A stretch of DNA of 64,000 nt from Musa acuminata AAA Group (lineage: Eukaryota > Streptophyta > Magnoliopsida > Zingiberales > Musaceae). The position numbers and the translations under genes were made by a program. Below the pieces are notes generated by a model, which saw only the letters and a program-made list of their open reading frames with translations, ran no database searches and was not told where the DNA came from. Below, piece by piece: positions 11,396 through 23,245 of the stretch (its first letter is position 1; every line of letters begins with the position of its first letter). The stretch covers positions 11,966,001 through 12,030,000 of the forward strand of contig NC_088331.1 of assembly GCF_036884655.1 (NCBI RefSeq), in the 5' to 3' direction.

Positions 11396-11786
11396 TATCA
11401 GTTTACAGAAGGATATGCCGTATCTATATGGCGATCGGTGCTGGGAAGGGACGGCGAGGGAAAACGACATACCGACAGACACGTCAAGCCTACCAGCACG
11501 GTGATCTCTCCGGCGCTGACTGCAGCCACTGCACTTATACTCGTTCCGAATGTTGCAATCCGGTCCACACCAAGAGGAGGTACTGGTTCAGCCACGTCGT
11601 GTGGTAACTCGAGACGCGTACAATTCTTTCATGACGAGTTCAACGGAAACACCATGCACACCGTGCATTCATTGTCATATGAAGGTCGACAAAGGATCGC
11701 AACTCATCGGTCAATTAGCCAACAGCCTCGTTCAAGATGTATTTTGTTTTTGTTTGCATCTACTCTCGCTGAGAAGGTCTTTGCAT

Positions 11787-12597
11787 TAGTGGTGTTGAAA
11801 AGGTTCGAACCGAATCATTATTGAATTAAATTAAAAAATAATTGGATTCAATTAAAGTAAGATACTTTTGAAACTAAATCATTTTGGATCTATTTAATTG
11901 AACTAGTTTAAAATCGGTTAATCCGATTCTATTAACCGATTAACTAGTTTTTAATTTTAAATAATTAAAAAATATATATTTCAAATAAATGGTACTATTG
12001 GATTTGATGAATCGGTTCAGTTTAATCGAACCAAATTAGAATTTTGATCCAATTGGACTTATATTTTTAAAATGTTTATATCACAAATATCATTCTAAGT
12101 AATCGAAATAATTGAATCTATCACAAATATCATTGTATGTAATCTAAATAATTGAACCTATGCATAAGTAATTTTTATTTTTTATTGAAAGATGTTATAG
12201 AGGAATAACGACTTTGTTTTTTTGACGAAGATATACAGTGATGTATATAAATCAACAAAGAAATTTATACAAGTCAATAAAAGGATTATTAACACAGAAG
12301 AATTATAAAAAATATAGAGTTTATACTTGAGACAAGAGTGTAAGGCCAATAATAAGATAGGAGGAAGAGCACAAAGACGAAGGAAGAGTGGTGAACTCGT
12401 AGAGTTTGGAAAGATATTTTAGAGTGTTTAGGGTATTTGGATTAAGTTGGTATTTTAAAATTAAAATCGATTCAGTTTGATCTAAAAAGAATATCCTCTC
12501 AATTTATATTATTCTAGACTAAATTATTGATGAATCGGATTTGATTTAGATTTAATTCGGGATTGACTCGATTTTCCAGTTCTATGTAAACACACTA
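11787..12597. mobile_element. Non-autonomous hAT-like DNA transposon, 811 bp
   Basis: An 8-bp direct repeat CTTTGCAT (11779-11786 and 12598-12605) flanks an insert with short inverted ends (TAGTGGTGTT at the left; the right end reads TAGTGTGTTT on the minus strand). The related sequence near 27660 has a single TTTGCAT at this point and no insert, so it serves as the empty site. The interior is AT-rich with AATCGGTTAA-type words and has no transposase. An 8-bp duplication with TAG..CTA ends fits the hAT superfamily. Confidence 0.8.
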
Positions 12598-12969
12598 CTT
12601 TGCATCAAATCAGAAATGATGAAACGAAGATACGCACACCCAACTGTTTTTGTGGTTGTTGCGAGACTTCCAATGCTATAGTTAAAGCTTAATGCCCACC
12701 CAACTAGTATGTGATTATCTTTACTCCAAATCGACAATAGCTAATGCAGATCAACATCCAACAAAGGAAATGCTGATTGAGTACTAGTGACAATGGGAGG
12801 AGTGGACCACCCAACTGCTATTGGTACGTGAGGAGTGGACCACTCAACTACTATTGTTACGTGACTAAACCCTAAACATGATAATTAAGTAAGAGATGTT
12901 AATGCATGTTTTGGCTCTTCGGAACACCATCCAAACCCCAAAGGTTGTAAGCCTTGCAAAACTTGTTGA

Positions 12970-13114
12970 CTTTGCCGTCCACCACAATGCAAACCATACT
13001 AGTTATCGTCCACCACCCGCAACCTGTGCTTTGCCGTCCACCACAATGCAAACCATACTAGTTATCGTCCACCACCCGCAACCTGTGCTTTGCCGTCCAC
13101 CATGCAAACCATAA
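12970..13114. repeat. 59-bp tandem repeat, about 2.4 copies
   Basis: TTTGCCGTCCACCA recurs at 12971, 13030 and 13089. The first two units are identical over their length apart from the edges; the third is shortened. The matching place in the 28-kb copy of this region has no repeat. Confidence 0.9.
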
Positions 13115-13324
13115 AAGGTTGTTAGTTTTTATGGAGCATACTCCACCGACAGTGTTGCATCTGAATCATCTTATCATTAGAATCAAAGCCCATGATTCTA
13201 TGATAGGCTTAATTGTTTGCCTCTTGCATCTTCTTACCTCCACAAATACTTCGATCCAAATCGGTAAGGAAGACGTCTTGCTCTGCTTTTTGTTCTTGAT
13301 GACCTTGTCGAGCTTTGAAATAAC

Positions 13325-13730
13325 TGTAAGATTATATAACCCTATTTAATTAAGTAAGATATATTATAGATATTATTGGATTCTGATTATGGCTATTGGC
13401 CAATAAAAAAGGAGTCTAGGATTCCTTAGGAAATAATCTTGAGGGGAAAAACTCTTCTAATAACTTATCCTAAACCCTCTGCTCTCGTCTATAAATAGAC
13501 AGGACCTCTAAGGGTTTAGTGTGTATCTAAGTAGCACTAATCGAGAGATTAAGATTTTTTAATCCGAATATAGAGCGTTTGTAAATCAGGTAAGGTTTAT
13601 TCTTCTGAATAACAAGAAATGTACGCATCGTAATATTGTTAGATTCAATTTATTTGATTTCAATCTTGGCATAAAAGTTTTTCCGCATTACAGATATTAC
13701 AGATAGCATGATTACAGATTTTATGCTAAT
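13325..13730 (+). mobile_element. Copia 5' LTR
   Basis: It begins TGTAAGATTATATAACC directly at the end of the P450 duplicate and contains a TATA box (TATAAATA, 13490-13497). A tRNA-Met primer-binding site (TGGTATCAGAGAC, 13734-13746) follows. The 3' border is uncertain: either ..GATTACA near 13716 or just before the PBS. It does not match the 3' LTR at 17638-18322, so the two are not a pair. Confidence 0.7.
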
Positions 13731-13733
13731 AAT

Positions 13734-13746
13734 TGGTATCAGAGAC
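13734..13746 (+). promoter_or_regulatory. Primer-binding site (tRNA-Met type)
   Basis: TGGTATCAGAGAC, one mismatch from the usual TGGTATCAGAGCC at its end. It sits just inside the LTR above and gives plus orientation. Confidence 0.8.
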
Positions 13747-15431
13747 AAGTTCTTAAGATCAAATATATTGAATTTATTATTTTTTATTACGATGCCTGAT
13801 GATTCGTCGGATATTATTGATCTGTTTTTTCTATATGATTTGCTCTATTATTGATTATGAGTAATGTATAATTTTATATTTGATTGATGAATTTATTGTT
13901 TACTATCATTGATGTTATTGAGATGATCATCTCTATTGATCGTTGTCAACGAAGGGCCATGTACCACCCCACAGTCGCGCATCACGGTCGTGCGCTGGCA
14001 ACAGTTTGCTTGCGAGCGGTGGCAGCACCACGGGAATCTCGCACTGCCTATGAACGCGGTGCCTGCAGAAGGGTGATGGCCAAGCGCAGGCAGGAACCGC
14101 GGCAGCCGCGCGCAGGTAGTGGCAACGGTCGCGCGCGGGCACAGGTGGCACATGTAGCGCCGCGGCGTGGCAACCGCGCACCGACGACGGCCACACGTGG
14201 GTAGGCCATGCACAGGCGGCAACCACGTGCGGGCAGGAACCACCGCAGCAGCCGCTCATGGGCAGAGGTAGCCCCAGCGGCCGCATGCTAGCAACAGCTG
14301 CGGCCAGCCATGTGCGCCGTCCACAGGAACGGCCAGGAGCGAGTAACGACAACGCGGCGGCGGCAAGGCAGATTAGGGTTTTTGGTATAATTATGGTTTT
14401 GACCTCGAGGCTAGAGTTTTACAAAATTATAGTTCTGCCCTTTGCAAATTTCGTAATTCTAGTTTATGTTCGGTCAATATATTTACAGTTTTACCCTCAG
14501 GTCTAATTTTTGACAAATTACAGTTCTCCCCTTCATAAATTGCATATTTTCAATTTATATCCTATCAAATATTTATAGTTTTATCATTATGAAATTAAGA
14601 AATTTGGTTTATATTTTCAATTATAAAATTGATAAATATGATTTATTATAATTATGATTAAATTTAATCATTATTATAGTTTTGATTATTTGATTGGATT
14701 TAATTTTGATTAAAAAACTATAAATTATGGTTTATTTTATAATTTTCTCATTTGAATTATTGATTATACATGTGGTAAATAAAATCCAATTATTGTTCTT
14801 GGATATTTATTTAGTTATTCACATGTATATATTTGAAATTATGAAATAATATTTACCTTTCATATGAAGGCATGATTTATATGTTATCATGATTATCATA
14901 TGAGTTTTCTTTTGCTGATAAATGTTCAATAATTATTATGATTATTATTCTATTATTAAACTACTTAGCATTAATGTTCAATAATTATTATGATTGTTAT
15001 TCTATTATTGAACCGCTTAGCATTAATGTTCAATAATTATTATGGTTGTTATTTTATTATTGAACTACTTAGCATTAATGTTCAATAATTATTATGGTTG
15101 TTATTCTATTATTGAACTACTTAACATAAATTAAAGAAATTTGATTAATATTATTTATAATTCATCTCCCTAAGTTTTATCTAACTTGTACCTACTAAAG
15201 TGGCTTAGAATGATAGACTTTTGTGATATGAATTACAATAAAAGTTTTATCATCTATAGGACATTTTAGATTGTATTTTATATTTTTGTATTAGTCTCAC
15301 CAAAGTGACTTGGACCAATAATTTATAAAATACATTTTGAAATTAGTCCTAAATGATATTAAATAAAATAATATTCACAATGGCAGCATGAATCAGAAAT
15401 TTAGTGAATATTATTTATAATTTATCTTCCT
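13747..15431 (+). mobile_element. Copia leader with GC-rich block and AT-rich tail
   Basis: 13955-14375 is GC-rich and open in several frames, without a recognisable protein. It is followed by GATTAGGGTTTTTGG and repeated short phrases of the type AGTTCTGCCC (14370-14600), then AT-rich DNA with four 52-bp tandem units (14923-15128). 15145-15175 and 15400-15432 are near copies of each other and bracket 15176-15399. The order PBS, GC block, TTAGGGTTT segment repeats that of the element at 1-4.9 kb. No gag is left. Confidence 0.65.
14923..15128. repeat. 52-bp tandem repeat, four copies
   Basis: Units start with TGTTCAATAATTATTATG at 14923, 14975, 15027 and 15079. They differ by a few substitutions. 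Each unit holds an inverted pair (TTCAATAAT.. and ..ATTATTGAA) and can fold on itself. Confidence 0.92.
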
Positions 15432-17621
15432 AGAACTGTATGGCAGAAAGGATGAACAGAACCATTGAAGAAATGATTAGGTGTATGCTTTCCCACGCCA
15501 AGTTACCAAGTCATTTTGGGGAGGCTATGAGAACTACAGTTGATCTGATAAATCTTTCTCCATCAGTTCATTTGAAAGATGATGTTCCAGAGAGAGTATG
15601 GAGAGAAAAAGATATATCTTATAATCATTTAAGAGTCTTTGGGTGTAAAGTATTTGTTCATATTCCTAAAGATGAGAGGTCCAAGCTTGATAGTAAAGCA
15701 AAAGCATGTATCTTCTTGGGATATGATCATGAAGAGTTTGGGTACAGATTATAGGATCCAGTGAACAAAAAGATTATTAGAAGCAGAGATGTTGTGTTTC
15801 TTGAAGACCAATTGTTTGATGATGGTGATAATATTGAGAAGCCAGAAACCTCTGTTTATATTCTTTGGAGTTTGGGTCCAGTTTCTTCACTTGTAGTTCA
15901 TGATGATCATGGGGGAGATTAACAAGAAGATTGTGGTGAGAATACCAGTGATGATACACCTACAATTGATGATACTGAACAAACTAAACAAGCACCTCCA
16001 CCACCAGTTGAGATTCCATTGAGAAGATCCACTAGAGAGCGACAACCATGCAAGAAGGAGAGCCAGAAACTTACCAAGAAGCTATTCTACATGAGAATAA
16101 GAATGAGTGGGTTAAAGCCATGCAAGATGAGATGAGATCCTTGCTTGAGAACCACACTTATGACTTGGTAAAGATGCCTAAAGAGAAGAAAGCTCTCAAG
16201 AATAAGTGGGTTTACAAATTGAAGACTGAAAACAATAGCTCACAACAAAGATACAAGGCACGACTAGTTGTGAAAAGATTCAGTCAGAAGAAAGGTATTG
16301 ACTTTGAAGAAATATTTTCTCCAGTTGTGAAAATATCCTCTATCCGAGTTGTTCTTAGTTTGGCTGCCCGCTTGAATTTAGAAGTTGAGCAACTTGATAT
16401 AAAAATAGCATTTCTTCATGGTGATTTGGAAGAAGAAATTTACATGGAGCAACCAGAAGGTTTCAAAGTCAAGGGAAAAAAAAATAAGGTGTGTAAGCTT
16501 AGGAAAAGCTTATATGGACTCAAACAGGCACCTAGACAGTGGTATAAAATGTTTGATTCCTTTATGATGAGCCAAGGGTATGATAGAATCACATATGATC
16601 ATTGTGTGTTTATGAAGAAATTTTCAGATGATGATTTTATTATTTTACTGCTATATGTTGATGATATGCTGATTGTTCGCCATAATATTGGAAAAATTGG
16701 AAAGCTTAAAAGAGAACTAAGTATTTTGCCATGAAAGACTTGGGATCGGTGAAACAAATACTTGGCATGAAGATTCTTCGTGATAGGAAGAAAAGGAAGA
16801 TTTGACTATCTCAGGAGACTTACATTGAAAAGGTTCTTGAAAGATTCAACATGAGTAAAGCCAAAGCAATTTGTTCTCCACTTATAGGTCATTTCAAGCT
16901 TAGTTCGAAATAATGTCCTACAAGTGAAAAAGAAAAAGAAGAAATGTCTAGAGTGTCTTACTCATCTGCAGTATGTAGTTTGATGTATGCTATAGTTTGT
17001 ACTAGGCTAGATATAGCTTATGCAGTTGGAGTTGTCAGCTGATTTCTCTCTAATCTTGGAAAAGAACATTGGGCAGTAGTGAAATGGATATTAAGATATC
17101 TAAGAGGTACTTCCAGGTTGTGTTTATATTTTAGCAGTGATGAACTTGTGTTAGAAGGTTACACAAATGCAGACATGGCAGGTGATACCGATTCTAGGAA
17201 GTCCACTTCGGGATTCTTGATGACATTTGCAGGAGGAGCAGTCTCTTAGCAGTCTAAGTTACAGAAGTGTGTTGCTCTATCAACCACAGAAGTAGAATAC
17301 ATAGCAATTACTGAAGCTTGCAAGGAAACTTTATGGATGAAAAAGTTTCTACAGGAATTAGGCGTGAAACAGGAAGGATATACTGTTTACTGTGATAGTC
17401 AGAGTGTCATTCACCTCTCCAAGAATTCAACATACCATTCTAGATCCAAGCATATTGATGTGAGATATAACTGGATTCGTGATGTGCTTGAGATTAAAGA
17501 ATTACAGTTGGAAAAAGTGCATACTAATGAGAATGGATCAGATATGTTGACAAAGTCTTTGCCTAAGGAGAAGCTTGAAGCATGTAAGCGAAGAGCGGGC
17601 TTGGTACAGCCCACCATATGA
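15432..17621 (+). pseudogene. Decayed Ty1/copia pol (end of integrase, RT, RNase H)
   Basis: Starts abruptly inside integrase (MAERMNRTIEEMIRCML) and runs through the linker, the RT (NKWVYKLK, QLDIKIAFLHGDLEEEIY, SLYGLKQAPRQWYK, active site YVDDM near 16660) and RNase H (NADMAGD.SRKSTSGF, then HSRSKHIDVRYNWIRD) to the natural end near 17621. Defects include a stop at 15752-15754, a stop near 15920, frameshifts around 16045 and 16730, and stops near 16803, 16911, 17042 and 17248. The RT block 16048-16734 is open. The layout is Tork/Tnt1-like. Confidence 0.9.
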
Positions 17622-17637
17622 GTTGGAGGGGAAGAAT

Positions 17638-18322
17638 TGTTAGGTCCAGCCTATATGTGGGCTTGGACAAATTGGGTTGTTTGAGCCCAAATTAAATAAA
17701 TTAAAAAGAGAGAGAGAAAGGGCAAAATTAGTAAGTACAGCGTGCATGTGTGCATGTGAGCGTGCACAGTGCGGCGGCGTGCAGAGAAAAGAGGAGAGAG
17801 AAAGTAAGGTTTCTGAGTTTTCTGCTTGTCGATCGGTGGCCAAACGTTGTCAGTTTTGACCCAAATTTTATGTGGAGAATCCTTGCAACAAAATTTACAA
17901 TCCTAACGGTGTTGATCTACATTTTACCCTCTCTAAGGTATTTTCTTGTTATATCTACTTTGTAAGACCTAGAATTCTCTATGAGGAGATCTGATGAAGA
18001 TATGCTATTCTTGAGCTAAGATCTATGATCTTGATGTTATTCCGATCCTCTAGTTATTCTAGAGAAGATCTATTATAAACCTGTTATCATTACTATTAAT
18101 AGTAGAAATTTGAGGTGGACTACGGTCCCGTGGTTTTTCCCACATTGGATTTTCCACGTTAAAAGATTTGGTCTCATTATGTGATTGATTTTTGCTCTAT
18201 TGTTTATGCTGTGCCGGTTGATATTTACATTTGGATACCAAGTTGGTATTTTGATGAGGAACCCATTTTGATACACAAAGAGGGAAAAGAATATTCTGCT
18301 TTAACAGGTTTTTTTCTCAACA
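17638..18322 (+). mobile_element. Copia 3' LTR
   Basis: Begins TGTTAGGTCCAGCC after the purine-rich tract GTTGGAGGGGAAGAAT and ends TTTTTTCTCAACA. It contains the phrase GTGGACTACGGTCCCGTGG / TTTCCCACATTGG, common just before the 3' end of Tork-type LTRs. It is paired with the pol at 15432-17621; no matching 5' LTR is present in the window. Confidence 0.85.
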
Positions 18323-18925
18323 GGTACCACCACGTAGAACATCTAGGAGACTAAGTCCCAAGCAGTGCCACTACCGACCTTGGTGATGCCACCGCTGGCC
18401 ATGACTTTAAGTGCTGAATTGGCTATTCAATCCAGCCCAATTCAGTCCTATTAAGGGCCTAGTTGGTCCCTAACTGAGTTAATGGGATTATCTCCCAATC
18501 CTAACTCAACTTAAGGTCTAAATACAATAATTAAGAAATTTAATAAAGCATTCTTGTTCCGGTTCGTCAATTGTTCTTCCAGCGAGCTTCCAACGATCTT
18601 CTGACGTACTTCCGATGATCTCTCGATAATGTTCCAGTGGACTTTTAGCAAGTTCCTAGACTTCACGACGATCTTCTTGGCGAGTTCCGATGAGCTTCTT
18701 TGGCAAGCTCCTAGACTTCTCGGTTAATTCCGACAGAACTTCTAACGAACGTCCGGAGTTCCGACGAACTCTCGAACTCCCAACGAAATCTTGATCTTGA
18801 CTCCGGCATAACATTTGCTTTGTGTATTACTGCTATTGTAGTTAATCCTGCATACTTTTCTCAACATATAGATTAGATCAAACAATTGACCAATTGATTT
18901 CATCATCAAAATCTGAGATTCAACA
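18323..18925 (-). mobile_element. SIRE-type LTR fragment (5' part)
   Basis: On the minus strand this starts TGTTGAATCTCAGATTTTG (end at 18925) and follows the family LTR through the GAACTCGCC/TTCCGA series to the palindrome zone. It is cut at 18322 by the copia 3' LTR. Confidence 0.8.
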
Positions 18926-19383
18926 TTTATCACTTTATATTGCTTGTTGCATATATGCATATGTATATTGTGATGTCCATGGATCTGTACAATAAGAATT
19001 AGATTATGATAAGATCATGATAATGAGACCAATTCGCCTTTAAACACATATCCTAAACAATCCCGGTTATAGGTTACTCGAGAGGGACATCGAGATAACT
19101 AGATAAACTAGTATGCTATATACCCATACATATGATGGAGGCAGTAGTCTTATAGCTGCTCGTGTGGGGATACTATGGCTATTGTGCAAGTGCTTATGGG
19201 AAAATAAGTTTACTGATTGATCTGCTCACGAAATACGAATGGTTAATGATACTTGATTGTCAGACAGCGATTTCGTTGTCCTAGTGGTGTATTTGGTCCC
19301 TAGACTTGAGACACTAAGGATGTCCTATATGAGTACTCCATTCTTTGATACTAGAATTATAAGTTTGGAAATTTTAAATCTAG
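18926..19383 (+). mobile_element. Angela/Tork-like LTR fragment (U3)
   Basis: Diverged copy, in the opposite direction, of about 4360-4830. Shared phrases include TTTAAACACATATCCTAAA, GTTACTCGAGAGGGACATCG, CATAGCTGCTCGTGT and AGACTTGAGACAC. It is wedged between two SIRE-type LTR fragments that both read on the minus strand. Confidence 0.8.
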
Positions 19384-20147
19384 TGCTAGGATCAAGTCGG
19401 CACTAAGAGAGGGTAGGGGGGTGAATTACTGCTTATGATAAAATCATGTTGATTTGAAAAATTCTTATTCGATGAAAATCGATATCGGAAAGCATTTAAT
19501 TTAAAAATGCATTCATAAGCATAGTGAAAGTAGTAAGGAGGTAAATCAGTTTGCAATATGAGAATGACAATGAAAAGTAAAACAGAAATGCAAATCAAGT
19601 TTTATAGTGGTTTGGTCGTTGTGACTTACGTCCACTCTCGATTCCTCTTCACTCGAGGCCACCGGCTACTACTACCCGATCTTCTTTCAATGGACGAAGA
19701 TCAACTACACTTTTATACTTCTTTTCTCCTTTTTATAGGTTTAGGAGATAACATTTACAACCACTCACCCTTCTCTTAAACTTCACCCAACACGAGAGGA
19801 GTTCTCACAATATTACAATATCGTTTTCCTTTCTTTTTTCTCTCAGTTGATGTGTTTTCTATGCTGGGATGAGTGAGGTTCTTATAGGCCTCAAATGGAT
19901 TCAAATTTATAGCCAAAATAATCTCATCCCTAGTTTTCGAGGTACTAGCAGTACCATTGTCAGTATTGGGTGGTACTATCGCCTGACACTCTGACACTGG
20001 GCGGTACCACCACCTAATTTGGTGGTACTATCACCTGATAGAGCCTCAGAGATTAGACTCTAGCGATACCACCACTTGATAGCCATTTATGGCCGATAGT
20101 ACCACTGCCCAATTTGGGCGGTACTATCGCCCAAACTCCTAGGAGGT
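19384..20147 (-). mobile_element. SIRE-type LTR fragment (3' part)
   Basis: Starts TAGGATCAAGTCGGCACTAAGAG, the complement of the family LTR end, followed by GTGAATTA and the block of GGCGGTACTA-type palindromes (19930-20130). Truncated by the gypsy LTR at 20148. Confidence 0.75.
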
Positions 20148-20497
20148 TGATAGAACCCTTGTAGATTCTAAGCTTGGGGTTAATCTCTTTAGAGGATCGG
20201 CCTTCTTTGAACTCTATAGGGGTTCCTTCCTCCAAATTGCTGCTTAAAGGCTATAGAAAAAATTCATCTATTGCTTGTTAAAAGAGGATGAATACATAGC
20301 TATTTATAGGGCTTCTAAACCCTAACTCCTAATAAGACTCCTACTCAAGACTCCTATTCCTTTACAACTCCTAATGCTTCTCTAAGAAATAACCTCCTAA
20401 CCCTAGCTGGCCTCTTCACCTCTTTAATAAGGGTCAGCTAGGTAGGTTAACATGAATGCTCCTCTCTATTAGAACTCTCCTAGCTAGAGTGCTAACA
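20148..20497 (-). mobile_element. Ty3/gypsy 3' LTR
   Basis: On the minus strand it begins TGTTAGCACTCTAGC after the purine tract AAAGAGAGCGGGTC and ends GGTTCTATCA. It contains a TATA box (CCCTATAAATAGC, about 20297-20310). The 350-bp length and the adjacent gypsy pol support the call; the 3' border is set by the TG..CA rule only. Confidence 0.7.
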
Positions 20498-22250
20498 GAC
20501 CCGCTCTCTTTAAATTAGCCTTATTCTCGAGGCTAACAATTCATGAATTCTGGAAATTTGATCTTCAAGTCATCATAGTTCTCCCAAGTGGCACCTTCGG
20601 CTGGTAAGTTCGCCCACTTTATTAGCACTTCAGTAGTGGGTCGTCGTCATCGAGTCACGACCCGTCGATCAATAATGGCACTCGGCTGAGTCTGGAGTTC
20701 TCCTTGGATAGTCATATTTGGTGGATGGCTTTGGGCTATCTCCAAGCACCTGTTCATCACTTCCGTCTGGCCATCGGTTTATGGGTAATATGTCACACTC
20801 CTTTTCAATTTAGTGCCCTGCATCTGGAATAACTCTATCCAAAATTTGCTCGTGAAGATGCAAGTAGAATTTGGCACAAGCACAATGCATCTCTTATAGC
20901 GCAATCCTTTATGTCTCAACTGTAATGAGCCACGAAGCCTGGTGCTTCCTCCAATTTTTTTATGATCTTACTAGTCTCCGAATCTTCCTACCATTCCCTC
21001 TTAATATTCTCAACGAAGTCGCTGGTCGGAAGTGAAACGGTCGAAAATTCAACTTGCTCGGGTAGTTGTGAAAGCCTATTTGCAATAATATTCTCTTTCC
21101 CCTTTTTGTAAGTTATTTCATAATCATATCCAAGAAGCTTTGTTACCCATTTTTGCTGCTCAGGGGAAGATATCTTCTGCTCTAAGAAATTTTTTAGGCT
21201 TTTATGGTCGGCCTTAATTTGAAAGCATCGCCCGATCAAGTATAGTCTTCACTTGGCCACCACATGCACAATCGCAATCATCTTCTTGTCCTAAATAGTC
21301 ATCTTGAGATGGGAAGGACATAACACCTTACTGGTATAAGCGAGCGGGTAGCCATCTTGTATTAGTACAGCACCAATTCTGACTCCAGAGGCATCAGCTT
21401 CAATAACAAAAGTCTTACCGAAGTCAGGTAGCGTTAGTACGAGCATTGTCATCATGGCTGCCTTAAGTTTGTCAAAGGCAGCAGAGGCTTTGTCCGACCA
21501 TTGGAAGACATCTGTTTTCAGTAGAAAAGTGAGGGGTGCGCTAATCTTCCCATAGTCCTTAACAAATTTTCGGTAGTAGCCTGTTAGTCCAAAGAACCTA
21601 CGTAGTAATTTCACATTTGTAGGTTTCAGCCAGCCTTGCATTGCTTCAATTTTTGTTGGGTCTACCGCCACTCCTTCTGATATTATGTGCCTAAGGTACT
21701 CTACTTTTTGCTAGAGAAAACTATACTTTGGTTGCTTAACAAAAAGAGTATTCTCCCGAAGAATCGTCAAAACAACTCGTAAATGCTGAAAGTGAGTCTC
21801 AAGAGAAGGGTTTGTAAATGAGAATATCATCGAAAAATACCAGCATAAATTTATAAAGAAAGTTTCAAAAAATATTGTTCATGAGACTTTGGAAGGTTGA
21901 ATGAGCATTAGTGAGTCCAAAAGGTATTACCAAGAATTCATAATGGTCGTTATATGTGCGGAATACAATTTTAGGAATGTCGTCTTCACATACCCGAATT
22001 TGGTGGTAACCGGATCGGAGGTCCAACTTCGTGAAGACTCGAGCTCTTTTTAACTCATCAAGAAGTTTATCCGTATTGGGTACTTGTTCTTGACGATGAT
22101 GTCATTTAAAGCTTGATAGTTAATACACATCTGTCAAATTTCGTCCTTCTTGTATACAAGTAGCATCGATGAGAAATAGGGGTTGCAACTTGGTTGAATC
22201 ACTCCTATTTCAAGCATCTCCTCGTGGATGTGTGCATATCGGTAGTACTG
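20498..22250 (-). pseudogene. Decayed Ty3/gypsy pol (RT and RNase H)
   Basis: The minus strand shows, in broken frames, the gypsy RT active site (FFDDILIY near 21830), the RT end (LRRFFGLTGYYRKFVKDYG), the RNase H start (FVIEADASGVRIGAVLIQDGYPLAY) and DHKSLKNFLEQKISSPEQQKW. Integrase is degraded and the 5' half (gag, protease) is absent. Open pieces are 20988-21239 and 21291-21671. The sequence style suggests a chromodomain-type gypsy. Confidence 0.87.
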
Positions 22251-22310
22251 AGCATTTTGAAAAAAACAAAAACAAGTAGCACCGTGGACATTTTGAAATA
22301 TTATCCTATT

Positions 22311-22328
22311 CCCCCCCCCCCCCCCCCC
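22311..22328. repeat. Poly-C run
   Basis: About 18 consecutive C residues directly before CATGGTGGGGG. Such runs are prone to length error in assemblies. Confidence 0.9.
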
Positions 22329-23245
22329 ATGGTGGGGGCAGCACTGTATGTGTTGTTTCTTCGTATCATCTACACGTCGATGTCTCTTCGTATATATTTA
22401 AAATAAATTAAGGTTCATTTTAATCATCATAAATCGTGGATCATTTAAATTTTTATAATTTATTCATATCTAAAATAATTTTTACATCATCAAAAATAAT
22501 TAAGAATAAACTTACATTTTTAAAAATTACTAGAGTAAAAAAATAATTTAATTTAAACTCAAACTTTCTAGGGTTAAAATGCTTGGCGAAGGTTCTATTC
22601 TACGAGCGTGGTTGACAAATCAAATCTTTGTAGCTGATGTGATCACGTCAAAAAGAGAATGTTTGGCTGAGAGAAAACACAATTAATTTGGATAAGATTC
22701 ATACCCCTACTCTAGTAACAACAAAACAGACCAGTTTTAGAATAATATTTATTTCTTATCCTAATCTCAATATGATTGAGACTAGACTGGTGATGTACGC
22801 CAACATTCTAAAGAACCAATGGCACAGAGAGAAGAAAATATCTCACCAATCAAAGATGACGAACCCCATGCAGCATTGACGACGCCTAAACTGCAGCTGT
22901 TCGATTTCACTGACAGTAAGACGAGTTAGTAGTTTTCTTGCTCCAATCTATATTTATACCTTCGTGAGATGATGACAATCATGTCTGAATCTCGTGTACT
23001 TTAGTAGTTCTTTCGTTCTTTCTTTAAAAGTTCTCATAAGCACCTTGGATACTCGTGGAAATGCTTCTTTGTCGTGGACATGTGGTGGCCATGGAGTTAT
23101 GGAATGGGTTGAATCTTGTCTTGTCCTATTGCATGGTGGGGGTGCCCAGCACTGCATGTGTTTGTTTCATCTTATCATCTACACGTGCATGTCTCATCGT
23201 ACATATTTAAAAAAGATTAAGATCCATTTTAATCATAAACTTTTA
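22329..23245. repeat. Two direct copies of a ~115-bp segment
   Basis: 22329-22450 and 23132-23245 share CATGGTGGGGG, CAGCACTG and TATCATCTACACGT in the same order. The ~700 bp between them has no coding signal. Confidence 0.7.

Larger units (their letters stand above)
11396..13322 (-). repeat. Duplicated upstream region of the P450 gene, interrupted by a hAT-like insertion
   Basis: 11396-11786 and 12598-13322 follow 27171-28246 in order and orientation. Landmarks shared by both: ACGACATACCGACAGACACG, CTGACTGCAGCCACT, GTCGACAAAGGATCGCAA, CTTTACTCCAAATCGAC and GATTCTATNATA. The copy ends at 13322-13324, exactly where a copia LTR begins. It also has a 59-bp tandem repeat (12970-13114) that the 27-28 kb copy lacks. 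Confidence 0.9.

Noticed and set aside
13884..14506. Several overlapping open frames of 80-140 codons
   Set aside because: Same reason: GC-rich leader block, all frames open by composition, no domain.
13325..18322. A single complete copia element from the 5' LTR at 13325 to the 3' LTR at 18322
   Set aside because: The two LTRs do not match each other, and there is a sharp switch into integrase at 15432 with gag missing.
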